This document shows, piece after piece, positions 1-8,343 of a stretch of 64,000 bases of DNA. The DNA lies in the NCBI GenBank assembly GCA_019192545.1, contig JAHCMI010000047.1:1-64000 (forward strand), written 5' to 3'. The stretch comes from Rivularia sp. MS3 (GTDB taxonomy: Bacteria > Cyanobacteriota > Cyanobacteriia > Cyanobacteriales > Nostocaceae). A program made the translations under genes and the position numbers. The notes beneath the pieces were generated by a model. That model was not told the DNA's origin. It did no database searches and worked only from the letters and a program-made list of their open reading frames with translations. Numbering within the stretch: the first letter of the stretch is position 1; each line of letters opens with the position of its first letter.

Positions 1-25
1 CTCCCCATCTCCCCATCTCCCCATT
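1..25. repeat. Short tandem repeat (ctccccat unit)
   Basis: Three copies of an 8-base unit, ctccccat, at the window edge. It is of the low-complexity kind scattered between genes throughout this window. No gene is visible before comB. Confidence 0.7.
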
Positions 26-81
26 GACACCGGCAGCGTATTAAAATCTCGGCAGTATATAAAGGCAGGTGTATCAAGCGG

Positions 82-819
82 ATGAAGTTATTTATTTATC
101 ATGCTCCCGAAGAAACTCCTACAACGGAGATGCCAGAATGCGCGATCGCGGTTGATGTGTTGCGTGCGACTACAACAATGGCAACGGTTTTAGCTCACGG
201 TGGTGAAGCTGTTGAGTTTTTCAGCGATTTGGATAAATTGGTAGAGGTTAGCGAAAAGTTTCCTGCCGAAAAACGCTTACGGGCTGGAGAAAGGGGAGGT
301 GCAAAGGTTCCTGGCTTCGATTTGGGGAATTCTCCCCTCGACTGCAAACAGGAAGTTGTGGAAGGAAAGCGTTTGTTTATTAGTACTACTAACGGTACTC
401 GTGCTTTACAAAGGATACAAGAGGCTAAAACAGTTATTACCGGAGCTTTTGTAAATCTGACAACTGTAGTGGAATATTTAATCAAGAATCAACCCAAAAA
501 TGTCTGGATAGTGGGTTCGGGATGGCAAGGTAGTTATTCTCTCGAGGATACTGCTTGTGCTGGTGCAATTGCTGCTCATCTGCTCGAAAAAAGCGAAATG
601 TCTGTAGATGACATTGCTGGTAACGATGAAGTTGTGGCTGCAATGGCACTTTACTTTCAATGGAAAGATGATTTATTGCAAATGTTTAAACATGCCAGTC
701 ACGGTAAGCGTTTATTAGGTTTGGATTGCAATGATGATTTAAAATACTGTTCTCAAATTGATACTTTGGATGTTTTGCCGATGCAGCAAGAGGCGGGAAT
801 TTTGAAAAAACACGCTTGA
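82..819 (+). CDS. comB: 2-phosphosulfolactate phosphatase family protein (ComB)
   Basis: The 245-residue product matches the ComB family, Mg-dependent phosphatases that convert 2-phosphosulfolactate to sulfolactate in the coenzyme M route. Cyanobacteria do not make coenzyme M, so the physiological substrate here is unclear. Family-typical segments are [12 protein letters not shown] near residue 22, [18 protein letters not shown] near residue 68 and the [11 protein letters not shown] loop near residue 99. The length is normal for the family. The ATG start places the conserved MKLFIYH opening at residue 1. An inverted-repeat element at 835-901 follows the stop and may end transcription. Confidence 0.9.
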   Translation: MKLFIYHAPEETPTTEMPECAIAVDVLRATTTMATVLAHGGEAVEFFSDLDKLVEVSEKFPAEKRLRAGERGGAKVPGFDLGNSPLDCKQEVVEGKRLFISTTNGTRALQRIQEAKTVITGAFVNLTTVVEYLIKNQPKNVWIVGSGWQGSYSLEDTACAGAIAAHLLEKSEMSVDDIAGNDEVVAAMALYFQWKDDLLQMFKHASHGKRLLGLDCNDDLKYCSQIDTLDVLPMQQEAGILKKHA

Positions 820-834
820 TAGATTTTTTCAAGA

Positions 835-901
835 TGTTGGGTTAGGTTCACTTTAAATTAAATTACCAACCAACAATTTATATTTGAACCGTAACCCAAC
901 A
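835..901. repeat. MITE-like inverted-repeat element, copy 1
   Basis: The left end TGTTGGGTTAGGTTCA and right end TGAACCGTAACCCAACA are near-perfect inverted repeats around an AT-rich core of about 35 bases. A related copy lies at 2970-3040 with the same right end. It sits just past the comB stop and could fold as a terminator. Confidence 0.7.
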
Positions 902-942
902 TTAACTTATCGATATTTAGCAATATTTATCTACAATTACCA

Positions 943-1012
943 TGTTGGGTTACGACACGATTATTTAAGTTTTCGTTGCTAATTAAATTGATTTTTCGTG
1001 TCTAACCCAACC
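943..1012. repeat. Inverted-repeat element with ttgggtta ends
   Basis: The left arm TGTTGGGTTACGACACGA pairs with the right arm TCGTGTCTAACCCAAC across about 34 bases. It shares the outer ttgggtta motif with the 835-901 element but has different inner arms, so it belongs to a related element type. It lies between the convergent ends of comB and the LysR gene. Confidence 0.65.
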
Positions 1013-1032
1013 TACAAGCTACAAACTATTCC

Positions 1033-1935
1033 CTACTTATAAACTAAAATATGCTTTTTCAATTCCTCCACAAACACTTTTACTTTTAGAGGAATATAAG
1101 TACGACTCGGAAAAATAAGCCAAGCTGCGGTATTAAAATCTGTACCGGTAACTTTGTAATCTGGAAATAGCTTCACTAATTTACCATTGCGAATATCTTC
1201 ATCAATTAACCAATGGGGAAGCAGGGTTAAACCCATTCCTGAAATTGCACATTGTTCCAGGGCTATAGCATTTGAAATAATCGTGTTTCCCTTAACTAAA
1301 ATTTCTTGATTGTTGCCAATTTTATCTTTAAATATCCATCTGGTTCTAAAGCCAACTAAGGGAAAAAGCAAACAATTGTGTTGCTCGATATCTTGCGGCT
1401 TTTGTGGTTGCCCGTATTTTTGTAAATAATCTGGACTTGCACAAACACAATAACGAGTTGGCATCAATTGTTGAATAATTAATGTGGAATCAGTAAGTTG
1501 TCCCAAACGAATTGCAATATCAATCCTTTCGGTAAATAAATCAACAACGGAATCGGTAAGCAACAAATCCACTGTAACTTCTGGATATTTAGCTTCAAAT
1601 TTAGGTAAAAACGGCACAATACATTTAAGTCCAAAAGATACCGAAGCCGTAACCCGAATTGTTCCTTTAGGGTTTCCAGAAATATCTTTTGCAACTATTG
1701 CTGCTTGTTGAATTTCTTCGATAAGCGGCTCAATTTTTTTAAAGTAAGTTATTCCCGCTTCGGTTGGCGACAGTTTACGGGTTGTGCGCTGAAATAACCT
1801 AATACCAAGCTTGGATTCTAAACTAGCAATTGTTCGCGATACAGAAGATGGATCGATATTTCTTTCCCGTGCGACAGATGCAAAATTACCGTGTCGCATC
1901 ACTTCTACAAAGATTTGCAGTACGGATAAATCCAT
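1033..1935 (-). CDS. LysR family transcriptional regulator
   Basis: This 300-residue LysR-type regulator has the N-terminal winged HTH (residues 1-60: NFASVARERNIDPSSVSRTI, then LGIRLFQRTTRKLSPTEAG). A substrate-binding domain follows from about residue 90 to 290. HTH and effector-domain features resemble the CrgA/DsdC-like group often found beside oxidoreductases. It starts at an ATG at 1935 and is transcribed divergently from the 3-hydroxyisobutyrate-dehydrogenase-like gene at 2074, with 138 bases between. This is the classical arrangement for a LysR protein controlling its neighbour and itself; that link is inferred. The inducer is unknown. Confidence 0.92.
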   Translation of the reverse strand: MDLSVLQIFVEVMRHGNFASVARERNIDPSSVSRTIASLESKLGIRLFQRTTRKLSPTEAGITYFKKIEPLIEEIQQAAIVAKDISGNPKGTIRVTASVSFGLKCIVPFLPKFEAKYPEVTVDLLLTDSVVDLFTERIDIAIRLGQLTDSTLIIQQLMPTRYCVCASPDYLQKYGQPQKPQDIEQHNCLLFPLVGFRTRWIFKDKIGNNQEILVKGNTIISNAIALEQCAISGMGLTLLPHWLIDEDIRNGKLVKLFPDYKVTGTDFNTAAWLIFPSRTYIPLKVKVFVEELKKHILVYK

Positions 1936-2073
1936 TTTTTAAAGTATTTAAAAACCAGGTTTCTGATTCGTGCGTGAATTACACGAGTTTAATTCATAAA
2001 TTGGTATTTATTGTTTTTGATGCAGCAAATATATTGTATTTACCCTGAAATTAAATTCTTAAAATTATCAAAC

Positions 2074-2946
2074 ATGAATAAGCAGAAAATAACCGTACTT
2101 GGAATTGGTGCGATGGGTTCCCGCATGGCTGTTAATTTGTTAAAAGCGGGTTACAGCGTAACGGTTTGGAATCGCTCTGTTAAACCTACACAAGCTTTAG
2201 CCGCAAAAGGTGCAGTTGTTGCGACTACACCGAAGCTTGCAGTTAAAGAAGCTGATATTGTTATTAGCATGGTTACAGATAGCGATGCATCGAAAGCAGT
2301 TTGGTTGGATTCGGAAACGGCTGCATTATCGGGAATACGTCAAGGTGCGATCGCAATAGAATCGAGTACTTTAACAGTAAGTTGGGTAAAACAATTAGCA
2401 GCAGAATTCCAAAACAGCAGCATTGCCTTTTTGGATGCTCCCGTAGTTGGTACTCTCCCCCAAGCAGATAGCGGCAATCTAATTTATTTAATAGGGGGAG
2501 AAGTTGCAACCTTGAAGCAAGCAGAAAATGTACTGTTATCCGCAGGTGGTGGAAAAATTAATCATGTGGGTGATATTGGTGAAGGAATGGCGATGAAATT
2601 GGCTGTCAATGCAATGTTTGGTATTCAAATTGCAGCTATTAGCGAAATTATTGGCATGTTAACAAAAAACGGGTTTGAATTAGAAAAAGCCGTTCAATTT
2701 CTTAGTGAATTACCCGTAACTAGCCCAGCAGCGAAGAATGCTGCAAATCTAATATTGAAAGGTAATCATGTAGCGATGTTTCCGATTGATTTGGTAGAAA
2801 AAGATTTTCGTTATGTAATGCAAACTGCCAAGGATGTTGAAGCAGCAACTTTAATATCAGAAGCGATTCATCGAGTTTATTTGGATGCTGCCCAGAAAGG
2901 ATATGGTGGCGATAATATTACCGGTGTGGCGAAATTATTTATTTAG
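2074..2946 (+). CDS. NAD(P)-dependent oxidoreductase, 3-hydroxyisobutyrate dehydrogenase family
   Basis: The 290-residue beta-hydroxyacid dehydrogenase has a Rossmann nucleotide site (GIGAMGSRMA, residues 10-19), the substrate-binding segment DAPVVGT (121-127) and the catalytic Lys in GMAMKLAVNAMFG (K175, with N179). This family reduces or oxidises small beta-hydroxy acids or semialdehydes such as tartronate, succinic or 3-hydroxyisobutyric semialdehyde; the substrate cannot be told from sequence. The frame is open upstream to 2011, but the ATG at 2074 puts the nucleotide fold at the N-terminus as in the family, so it is preferred. It is divergent from the LysR gene, its likely regulator. Confidence 0.9.
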   Translation: MNKQKITVLGIGAMGSRMAVNLLKAGYSVTVWNRSVKPTQALAAKGAVVATTPKLAVKEADIVISMVTDSDASKAVWLDSETAALSGIRQGAIAIESSTLTVSWVKQLAAEFQNSSIAFLDAPVVGTLPQADSGNLIYLIGGEVATLKQAENVLLSAGGGKINHVGDIGEGMAMKLAVNAMFGIQIAAISEIIGMLTKNGFELEKAVQFLSELPVTSPAAKNAANLILKGNHVAMFPIDLVEKDFRYVMQTAKDVEAATLISEAIHRVYLDAAQKGYGGDNITGVAKLFI

Positions 2947-2969
2947 TTTGCGATTTGTAAGTTGTAGTT

Positions 2970-3040
2970 GTAGGTTGGGTTGGGTTCACGAAAATAATTG
3001 GTTTTCATAAATAATATATATTTGAACCGTAACCCAACAT
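2970..3040. repeat. MITE-like inverted-repeat element, copy 2
   Basis: It has the same terminal inverted repeats as 835-901 (ttgggttgggttca on the left; tttgaaccgtaacccaacat on the right) around a different AT-rich core. It again lies just downstream of a gene stop (2946). Two copies within 2.2 kb suggest a mobile miniature element. Confidence 0.7.
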
Positions 3041-3150
3041 GAATTTGTCATTACAAAGGCAACAAAAAGCGTATTTTTCGACTTATTAGTCCCTTTCAAC
3101 TTATATTCTGCACCATTATAAGTAGGTTGGCGTTGAAAATTGTAATCAGG

Positions 3151-3185
3151 GCAGGCAGTAGGCAGTCGGCAGTCGGCAGTCGGGG
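3151..3185. repeat. Heptamer short tandem repeat (ggcagtc)
   Basis: Four to five tandem, slightly varied copies of a 7-base unit, ggcagtc. Short tandemly repeated heptamers of this type (STRR) are known from heterocystous cyanobacteria. Confidence 0.75.
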
Positions 3186-3249
3186 TAAGAGTTTAAGGCT
3201 GATTTACAATCTGTTACATAGTTATATTTATTTGTGCCAACTTACTTAA

Positions 3250-3331
3250 TTAGCCTTCAAAATCGCCTAGGATTGAAAATCCCAGGCTAATAGCTTAAGT
3301 CTACTGAAGTAGACTGAAAGTCTTGCCTAGT
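3250..3331. repeat. Palindromic dispersed element (aatcgcctNggattgaaaatccCaggc type)
   Basis: Two short hairpins in tandem: cctaggattg/aatcccagg and gtctactg/agtagac. A diverged relative is seen at 59270-59400, and the same start occurs inside the right arm of the 3491-3748 repeat. It is a dispersed non-coding element. Confidence 0.6.
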
Positions 3332-3490
3332 GATATTTATCTGACAGAACAGCATCATTAGCAATAAACGCAAAGAAACCCGGTTTATTCTCGTGAAAAT
3401 ACGATTATCTCATTGTTTAACCGACAAGAAACCCGAATTCCATCTTGTAAGCCGGAGGCGCATCGAACAGGGAAGTAATTTGATGCGGCT

Positions 3491-3748
3491 CATATACAAA
3501 GTGCGTTAAAACGCACTCTCATGCCTTTCTCAGTCTTCAAAAGAGCGACTTTGTCTATTAGCCTGAGAATTTATGAATACGGCGGTTGTTGAGAATGGTG
3601 CAAGATATGAGTTTCAACTGACATCTTGCACCATTCTTAATTAGCTCTCAAAATCGCCTTGGAATAAATTCCCAGGCTGATACACAAAGTCGCTCTTTTG
3701 AAGACTGGATAAGGATTGTAGTGCGTTTTAACGTACTTCGTATATAAG
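3491..3748. repeat. Long inverted repeat, about 88-base arms
   Basis: The left arm (3491-3578) and right arm (3662-3748) are imperfect reverse complements, sharing for example gttaaaacgcact and agtcttcaaaagagcgactttg. Inside lies a second perfect inverted repeat, gaatggtgcaagat (from about 3593) and atcttgcaccattc (from about 3623). The whole could fold into one long hairpin of about 260 bases. No ORF is enclosed. Confidence 0.75.
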
Positions 3749-3996
3749 CCTTGAAATTGATTTCAAGGTGGGAATGTGGGCTTAACGACAATGGTGCAAG
3801 ATATCATTTTCAATGGACTTTCGCTGTTAGACAGGGAATTGTATTCCCTGGCGGGTATAAGTGTAGTCAAGAAAATTAACTTTATTTTTTCGGTGCGTTG
3901 CGCTGCGCGACAACACACCCTACATTTTTTTTAATATCTTGTGGTGCGGGTATTTTGCCCTTACTTTAATGCCGCTCTTCAATCCGAACGAATAAA

Positions 3997-5763
3997 CTAC
4001 ACTCCAAGAAACTGATTAAAATTCTCTTTTTGAGCCATCGAAAGATTTTCTACTGCTGCTACCCGATATTTATTAGCACGAGGTTCTGCTAAAGTAACGC
4101 TATAGCTTCGTAATTCATCTTGATGAAATACGGTAATTTCAATATTATCTTGCGGTTGATAATCTTGTAATCTTTCGCTTAATTGATTTGCGGTTACTTT
4201 AATTCCGTCAATTGCTAATAATTCATCACCAGCGTCTATTCCGGCAATTTGTGCGGGAGAATCAGATTCTACAAATTTGATTGATTCCTTACCATTATTA
4301 CTAACTACTTTGATTCCTAAAAATGGCTCATCTACTTTATCTGCTACTAACTTTAAACCAAAAGGTTCGAGATATTCGTTAAAGGGTAATTCTTCTCTAC
4401 CGCGAATATAACGCTCGAAGAATTCCGTTAAATCTGTGCCTGCTACCGATTCTATTACTTGTTTTAATTCGTTAGCAGTATAGCCAATTTCATCTTCACC
4501 AAACTTCTGCCATAATTTCAGCATCACATCATCAAGAGAACGCTGATTTTTATGGCGGGAACGAATTAATAAATCCAACAATAACGTAATCATTTCTCCT
4601 TTTAAATAATAGGAGATTTGAGAATTTGGACTATTCGCATCTTGACGATAAAGTTTAATCCAAGCATCAAAACTAGATTCTGCAACCGGCTGTACTTTAC
4701 GCCCCGGTGTAGTTAGATATCGAGTTATTTCTTTACTTAAGTTTTTCAAGTACGAATCAACATCGTAAATTCCCGCTCTCAAAGGAATTAATAAGTCGTA
4801 ATAGCTTGTAGTTCCCTCGCAAAACCACAAAGAAGGTGTATAGTTTTCTTGGTCGTAATCGAAAACTTCTAACTCTTTAGGGCGAATTCGCTTTACATTC
4901 CATAGATGAAAGAATTCGTGAGCTACCAACTGCATAAACCGCTCGTATTTGTCGCGATCGCTAAATCCAAAACGGCGATAAATTAAAGAGCAAGAATCTT
5001 TATGTTCTAAGCCACCAAAGGATTGTGCTGATAAGTGGAGCAAAAACAGATATCGTTTGTAAGGTAAACCCTCAAACATATCAGCTTCAACTTGAATAAC
5101 TTTCTTGATATCCTCAATTAACAATTCGACTTTGACATTACCTTTGCCATAAATCGCTAATTGATGGGGTTTTCCCTTAACTTCAAAGTCATATAGCTGA
5201 TGGGTGCCGATTTCAAAAGGGCTGTCTACAAGGGTATCAAAATCCGCAGCAATAAAAGTATTTTTCTGCCCTTCGACTATTGGCAATGTTGTAGTGACTT
5301 GCCATTCAGGCTTTGGAGTTTCAATATTAACGCGAATCGGTTGCTTATCAAATTCCGGTATTCTAAAAAATATTGCCGCTCCATTAAAATAACCGTGGGT
5401 TGAATCTAAATGATTTGTTCTTACAGTTAATTCGTTCGCGAAAATACGATACTTTACCGTAATTTCGGAAACTCCATTTGTATCAACTTGCCAATGATTT
5501 TTACTAATTTTCTGCCAATTTAAAGCTTTATCATCGCTGGTTACAGAAAAATCTTGTAAATGCTTGGCATATTCCCGCACTAAATAAGAGCCAGGAGTCC
5601 AAACGGGCATTTTCAAATCTAAAGTGGATGATGAATAATCTACTAAATCTAAAGTAACCTCAAACAGATGGTTTTCTGGATGAGGCATTGCTACCTGATA
5701 ATTAATTGCTGCTGTAGCTTGTTTTACAGAATTTGGGAGATGAGGAGCTGTGCCTAATGTCAT
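3997..5763 (-). CDS. M61 family metallopeptidase (glycyl aminopeptidase-like) with PDZ domain
   Basis: The 588-residue peptidase has an N-terminal beta-sandwich, a thermolysin-like catalytic domain and a C-terminal PDZ domain. The zinc motif is HEFFHLWN (H282, E283, H286), and the third ligand is probably E316 in CEGTTSYYD. The PDZ core SPAQIAGIDAGDELLAIDG is near residues 495-515. M61 enzymes act on N-terminal glycine or acidic peptides; no signal peptide is seen, so it is likely cytoplasmic. The frame extends six codons to a TTG at 5781, but the ATG at 5763 is more likely. It is a single gene, not evidently in an operon. Confidence 0.92.
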   Translation of the reverse strand: MTLGTAPHLPNSVKQATAAINYQVAMPHPENHLFEVTLDLVDYSSSTLDLKMPVWTPGSYLVREYAKHLQDFSVTSDDKALNWQKISKNHWQVDTNGVSEITVKYRIFANELTVRTNHLDSTHGYFNGAAIFFRIPEFDKQPIRVNIETPKPEWQVTTTLPIVEGQKNTFIAADFDTLVDSPFEIGTHQLYDFEVKGKPHQLAIYGKGNVKVELLIEDIKKVIQVEADMFEGLPYKRYLFLLHLSAQSFGGLEHKDSCSLIYRRFGFSDRDKYERFMQLVAHEFFHLWNVKRIRPKELEVFDYDQENYTPSLWFCEGTTSYYDLLIPLRAGIYDVDSYLKNLSKEITRYLTTPGRKVQPVAESSFDAWIKLYRQDANSPNSQISYYLKGEMITLLLDLLIRSRHKNQRSLDDVMLKLWQKFGEDEIGYTANELKQVIESVAGTDLTEFFERYIRGREELPFNEYLEPFGLKLVADKVDEPFLGIKVVSNNGKESIKFVESDSPAQIAGIDAGDELLAIDGIKVTANQLSERLQDYQPQDNIEITVFHQDELRSYSVTLAEPRANKYRVAAVENLSMAQKENFNQFLGV

Positions 5764-5914
5764 TTTTTTGTTTATTTTCAAGAATATTTAATTTAACTTA
5801 TAATTTACAGTTTGATATGCTTTCTCTTAAAAAAAGACAAAAGTAAGCTTTTCTTAAAATTAAACTGCATTCATTATTTATTATTCAATCATCAAGCCTC
5901 ATCGATATGCCAAT

Positions 5915-5945
5915 CAAAAAACCCAGTTTGAGGAAAACCGGGTTT
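5915..5945 (-). terminator. Rho-independent terminator of the Crp-family gene
   Basis: On the minus strand AAACCCGGTTT, a 5-base loop and AAACTGGGTTT are followed by a short T run. It lies about 35 bases after the stop of the Crp-type gene at 5980. The arms belong to the gaaacccggttt repeat family that recurs in the window. Confidence 0.6.
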
Positions 5946-5979
5946 ATAAATAACTTAAACTAGCGCAGAAAAACTTAAC

Positions 5980-6663
5980 TTAAATTCTGCCAGCTAAATT
6001 TATCAATTGCTTGAAATTCAGTAAATGAATTAGCTCTTGAGTTGTATTGATGTTTACCCAAGCTTTTTCATGCAGCTTTTCCATGATTTGGGTAGTTTCT
6101 TCTATACCGATATCGGTAATATCGGCTAAATCTTGAAAAGGAATATTGTAAATATCTTTTCCTTTTTCAGCCTCTTCACCATAACTTTCACCTAAAGAAA
6201 CCAACGTATGAGATAACTTAACTGCTGGTGGTGCAGCCCGCATTTGCAGACGCAAGTTAACATAACGCAACCGTCTTACCATCAGTTGCAGCATTCGGTG
6301 ATGTAGTTGGGGATCTTTAAATAGTATTTGAATAAAGCTCTCCCTCGATACGCTAATCAACTCCACCGGAGAAAGAGCAATTACATCGGTGGAGCGGGGA
6401 GATTCATCTAAAATCGCCATTTCGCCGAAAAAATCGCCTTTGCCCAAAATTGCTAAAGCACGAGTGTCTTCGCTGGTAGTACGCCTTACTTTTACCCAAC
6501 CTGAAACAATAAAATAAACTGCGTTACCCCAAGAATCTTCCATTAAAACGGCTCTTCCTGCTGGATATTCGTGCATTGTTGCAACGTTGAGCAGCCATTC
6601 TAAAGTTTGGGGATTAGCCGTACTCATCAAAGGGAAAATTTCACTAAAAACCTCTGTCTGCAT
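5980..6663 (-). CDS. Crp/Fnr family cyclic-nucleotide-binding transcriptional regulator
   Basis: The 227-residue protein has an N-terminal cyclic-nucleotide-binding beta-roll (about residues 10-125) and a C-terminal winged-helix part (about 165-225). The phosphate-binding cassette reads FGEMAILDESPRSTD (79-93), with the Gly-Glu and Arg-Ser positions of nucleotide-binding members kept, so cAMP or cGMP binding is possible. The C-terminal half (FQDLADITDIGIEETTQIMEKL) is a diverged HTH. The ATG start at 6663 fits the family. Targets are unknown. It lies downstream of the PilB-like gene on the same strand with a gap of over 200 bases, so it probably has its own promoter. Confidence 0.88.
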   Translation of the reverse strand: MQTEVFSEIFPLMSTANPQTLEWLLNVATMHEYPAGRAVLMEDSWGNAVYFIVSGWVKVRRTTSEDTRALAILGKGDFFGEMAILDESPRSTDVIALSPVELISVSRESFIQILFKDPQLHHRMLQLMVRRLRYVNLRLQMRAAPPAVKLSHTLVSLGESYGEEAEKGKDIYNIPFQDLADITDIGIEETTQIMEKLHEKAWVNINTTQELIHLLNFKQLINLAGRI

Positions 6664-6877
6664 GAAATATCTGCCACAAATAGATTAAAAAACTCAACAG
6701 CTTAAAAATGTATAGATAAAAGTGTATCTATAACGTAATATTCAGCAGATTACGGTTGCAAAATGTGATTTTATCAAACCGCATCCCTGCTTCGCTAACG
6801 GTTTACGTCTCTATTACAACACAATGATTTGCTAATACTCATCAGCGGTTTTACTGACTATTCACCCTGACATTAAT

Positions 6878-8149
6878 TTACATATTAGGAATGTCTGTAA
6901 GTATTCTTAAATTACGTTCCAATTCATCCATAAGTTTGCTTAAGGATTGTAAAGCTTGCGACTGTTGGGGATTTAATTCCCGTTTGTGTAAAGCAAGTCT
7001 TTTTTGTAATTCTTGCACTTTATAGCTTAGCTGCCCAGAGGCTCCTAAAGCATCGCGACTCAGACTTGTTAACTGCTGCTGCTGATAAAATTTCAATGCT
7101 GCTCCGCGCAATACCTGTAAAGTAGCTTCTTCCCCATGCATTCCTGGCATGACTCGCAGACGCAACAACAAGCGCTGTTTCTGATATAAACATTCTATTT
7201 CTACTTGTTTTGCTTGCGACAATGTCACTACAGGTAAAGAACCCAAGCGCTTTAATTCATTGAGTACGCCTTGAAACGCTGACAATGGCAATTCTTCTAC
7301 CACTGACTGCACTATCCCATTCAAACTCCAGAGTATTCTGCCTTGATAAGGCTGCCTTTCTAAATATAAACGACCTATACCTCCTTCGAGAATTCTTGCT
7401 AATAATTCATTCAGCAATTGCTTTGGTGGAAGCATTGATAGTGTTTCATTAGCGCTGAATGATTCTGGAAGAGGTAATCTTAATAGGGGAATATTTTGTG
7501 CGGATATAATTTCAAAGATACCTGCATCGTTATTAAGAGGTTTACTGTGCTTATTTTCGTTTAAAGGCTTTGCAACAGGAGATTTTTTAACTGTTTTTTT
7601 AGATAAACTTTTGAAGTTAGCTTTTACAGACGAATCAAACAATATTAATGTATTGTCTCCCGGAAGTGAATCGTCTACATAATCTTCGATTGCATTTAAT
7701 TTATTTACGACTTCTATTTTATTACTTTGTGAATTATAAGAATCTATTTGAGTTTCTTTTTCTTGTAACTTAGATTCTTCACATGCGTTTTTGTAACTTA
7801 AATATTGTGACAATATGATGCGGTGGGTATCAGCGGACACGGTTTGAGTTATTACCCGAATTTTCAGGTAAGATAAAATACCATTTACATAGTCTAATGC
7901 TACCGTGTCTTTAGGGTTAACGATGCCCAACAACAGACTGTTGTATTCTAACTTCAAAGGTAAAATTTGATGATAGAGGCAAGCCTCAAAACACAGAATA
8001 CCTTCTTCTATAAGTCGGAATATCTGTTCGCGTTCTAGTTGTTGGTTCTTTTCCGGAGATGATGCACCGTCAGTCCCTATAGTCTTAGATGGCTTTTGAT
8101 TGGCAATTGCTGAACTAGTATCACTTGGTTTGCCTTCGGAAGACAACAT
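6878..8149 (-). CDS. PilB/GspE-like protein lacking the ATPase core
   Basis: The 423-residue protein is reminiscent of type IV pilus/type II secretion PilB. Residues about 40-115 (EEGILCFEACLYHQILPLKLEYNSLLLGIVNPKDTVALDYV) resemble the GspE N-terminal domain. Residues about 240-360 (LLARILEGGIGRLYLERQPYQGRILWSLNGIV, then LRLRVMPGMHGEEATLQVL) resemble the N2 domain that precedes the motor. No Walker A or B motif follows; the protein ends in a coiled-coil-like helix (KVQELQKRLALHKRELNPQQ). It therefore looks regulatory or structural, not an ATPase. It lies downstream of the HetZ-related gene on the same strand. Recognition of the family is fairly good; the function is unknown. Confidence 0.7.
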   Translation of the reverse strand: MLSSEGKPSDTSSAIANQKPSKTIGTDGASSPEKNQQLEREQIFRLIEEGILCFEACLYHQILPLKLEYNSLLLGIVNPKDTVALDYVNGILSYLKIRVITQTVSADTHRIILSQYLSYKNACEESKLQEKETQIDSYNSQSNKIEVVNKLNAIEDYVDDSLPGDNTLILFDSSVKANFKSLSKKTVKKSPVAKPLNENKHSKPLNNDAGIFEIISAQNIPLLRLPLPESFSANETLSMLPPKQLLNELLARILEGGIGRLYLERQPYQGRILWSLNGIVQSVVEELPLSAFQGVLNELKRLGSLPVVTLSQAKQVEIECLYQKQRLLLRLRVMPGMHGEEATLQVLRGAALKFYQQQQLTSLSRDALGASGQLSYKVQELQKRLALHKRELNPQQSQALQSLSKLMDELERNLRILTDIPNM

Positions 8150-8343
8150 AGGTCAAATCGTTGAATATTTTACTCCATCGTATTCGCTCCATCAGTAATT
8201 TGGCACTATTTTGTCAAAAATTTCTCGTTACTCAGAGTTAAATTAATTACTAAAAATCACAATCAACTTTAGTATTCTTCTGTATCAAACAGCTTGACTT
8301 AGTTATCGAATCGCGGCTACAAATGTAGCAAGCGAGAATTATC

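Larger units (their letters stand above)
3041..3996. other. Intergenic region made almost entirely of repeats
   Basis: About 950 bases without a credible gene. It holds a ggcagtc heptamer array (3151-3185), a palindromic element (3250-3331), fragments of the gaaacccggttt family (near 3375 and 3425), a long inverted repeat (3491-3748) and a third partial copy of the caatggtgcaagat motif near 3790. It appears to be a landing zone for non-coding repeats. Confidence 0.65.

Noticed and set aside
3151-3185. Possible CRISPR array from ggcagtc repeats
   Set aside because: Units are 7 bases in direct contact without spacers; it is a heptamer tandem repeat.
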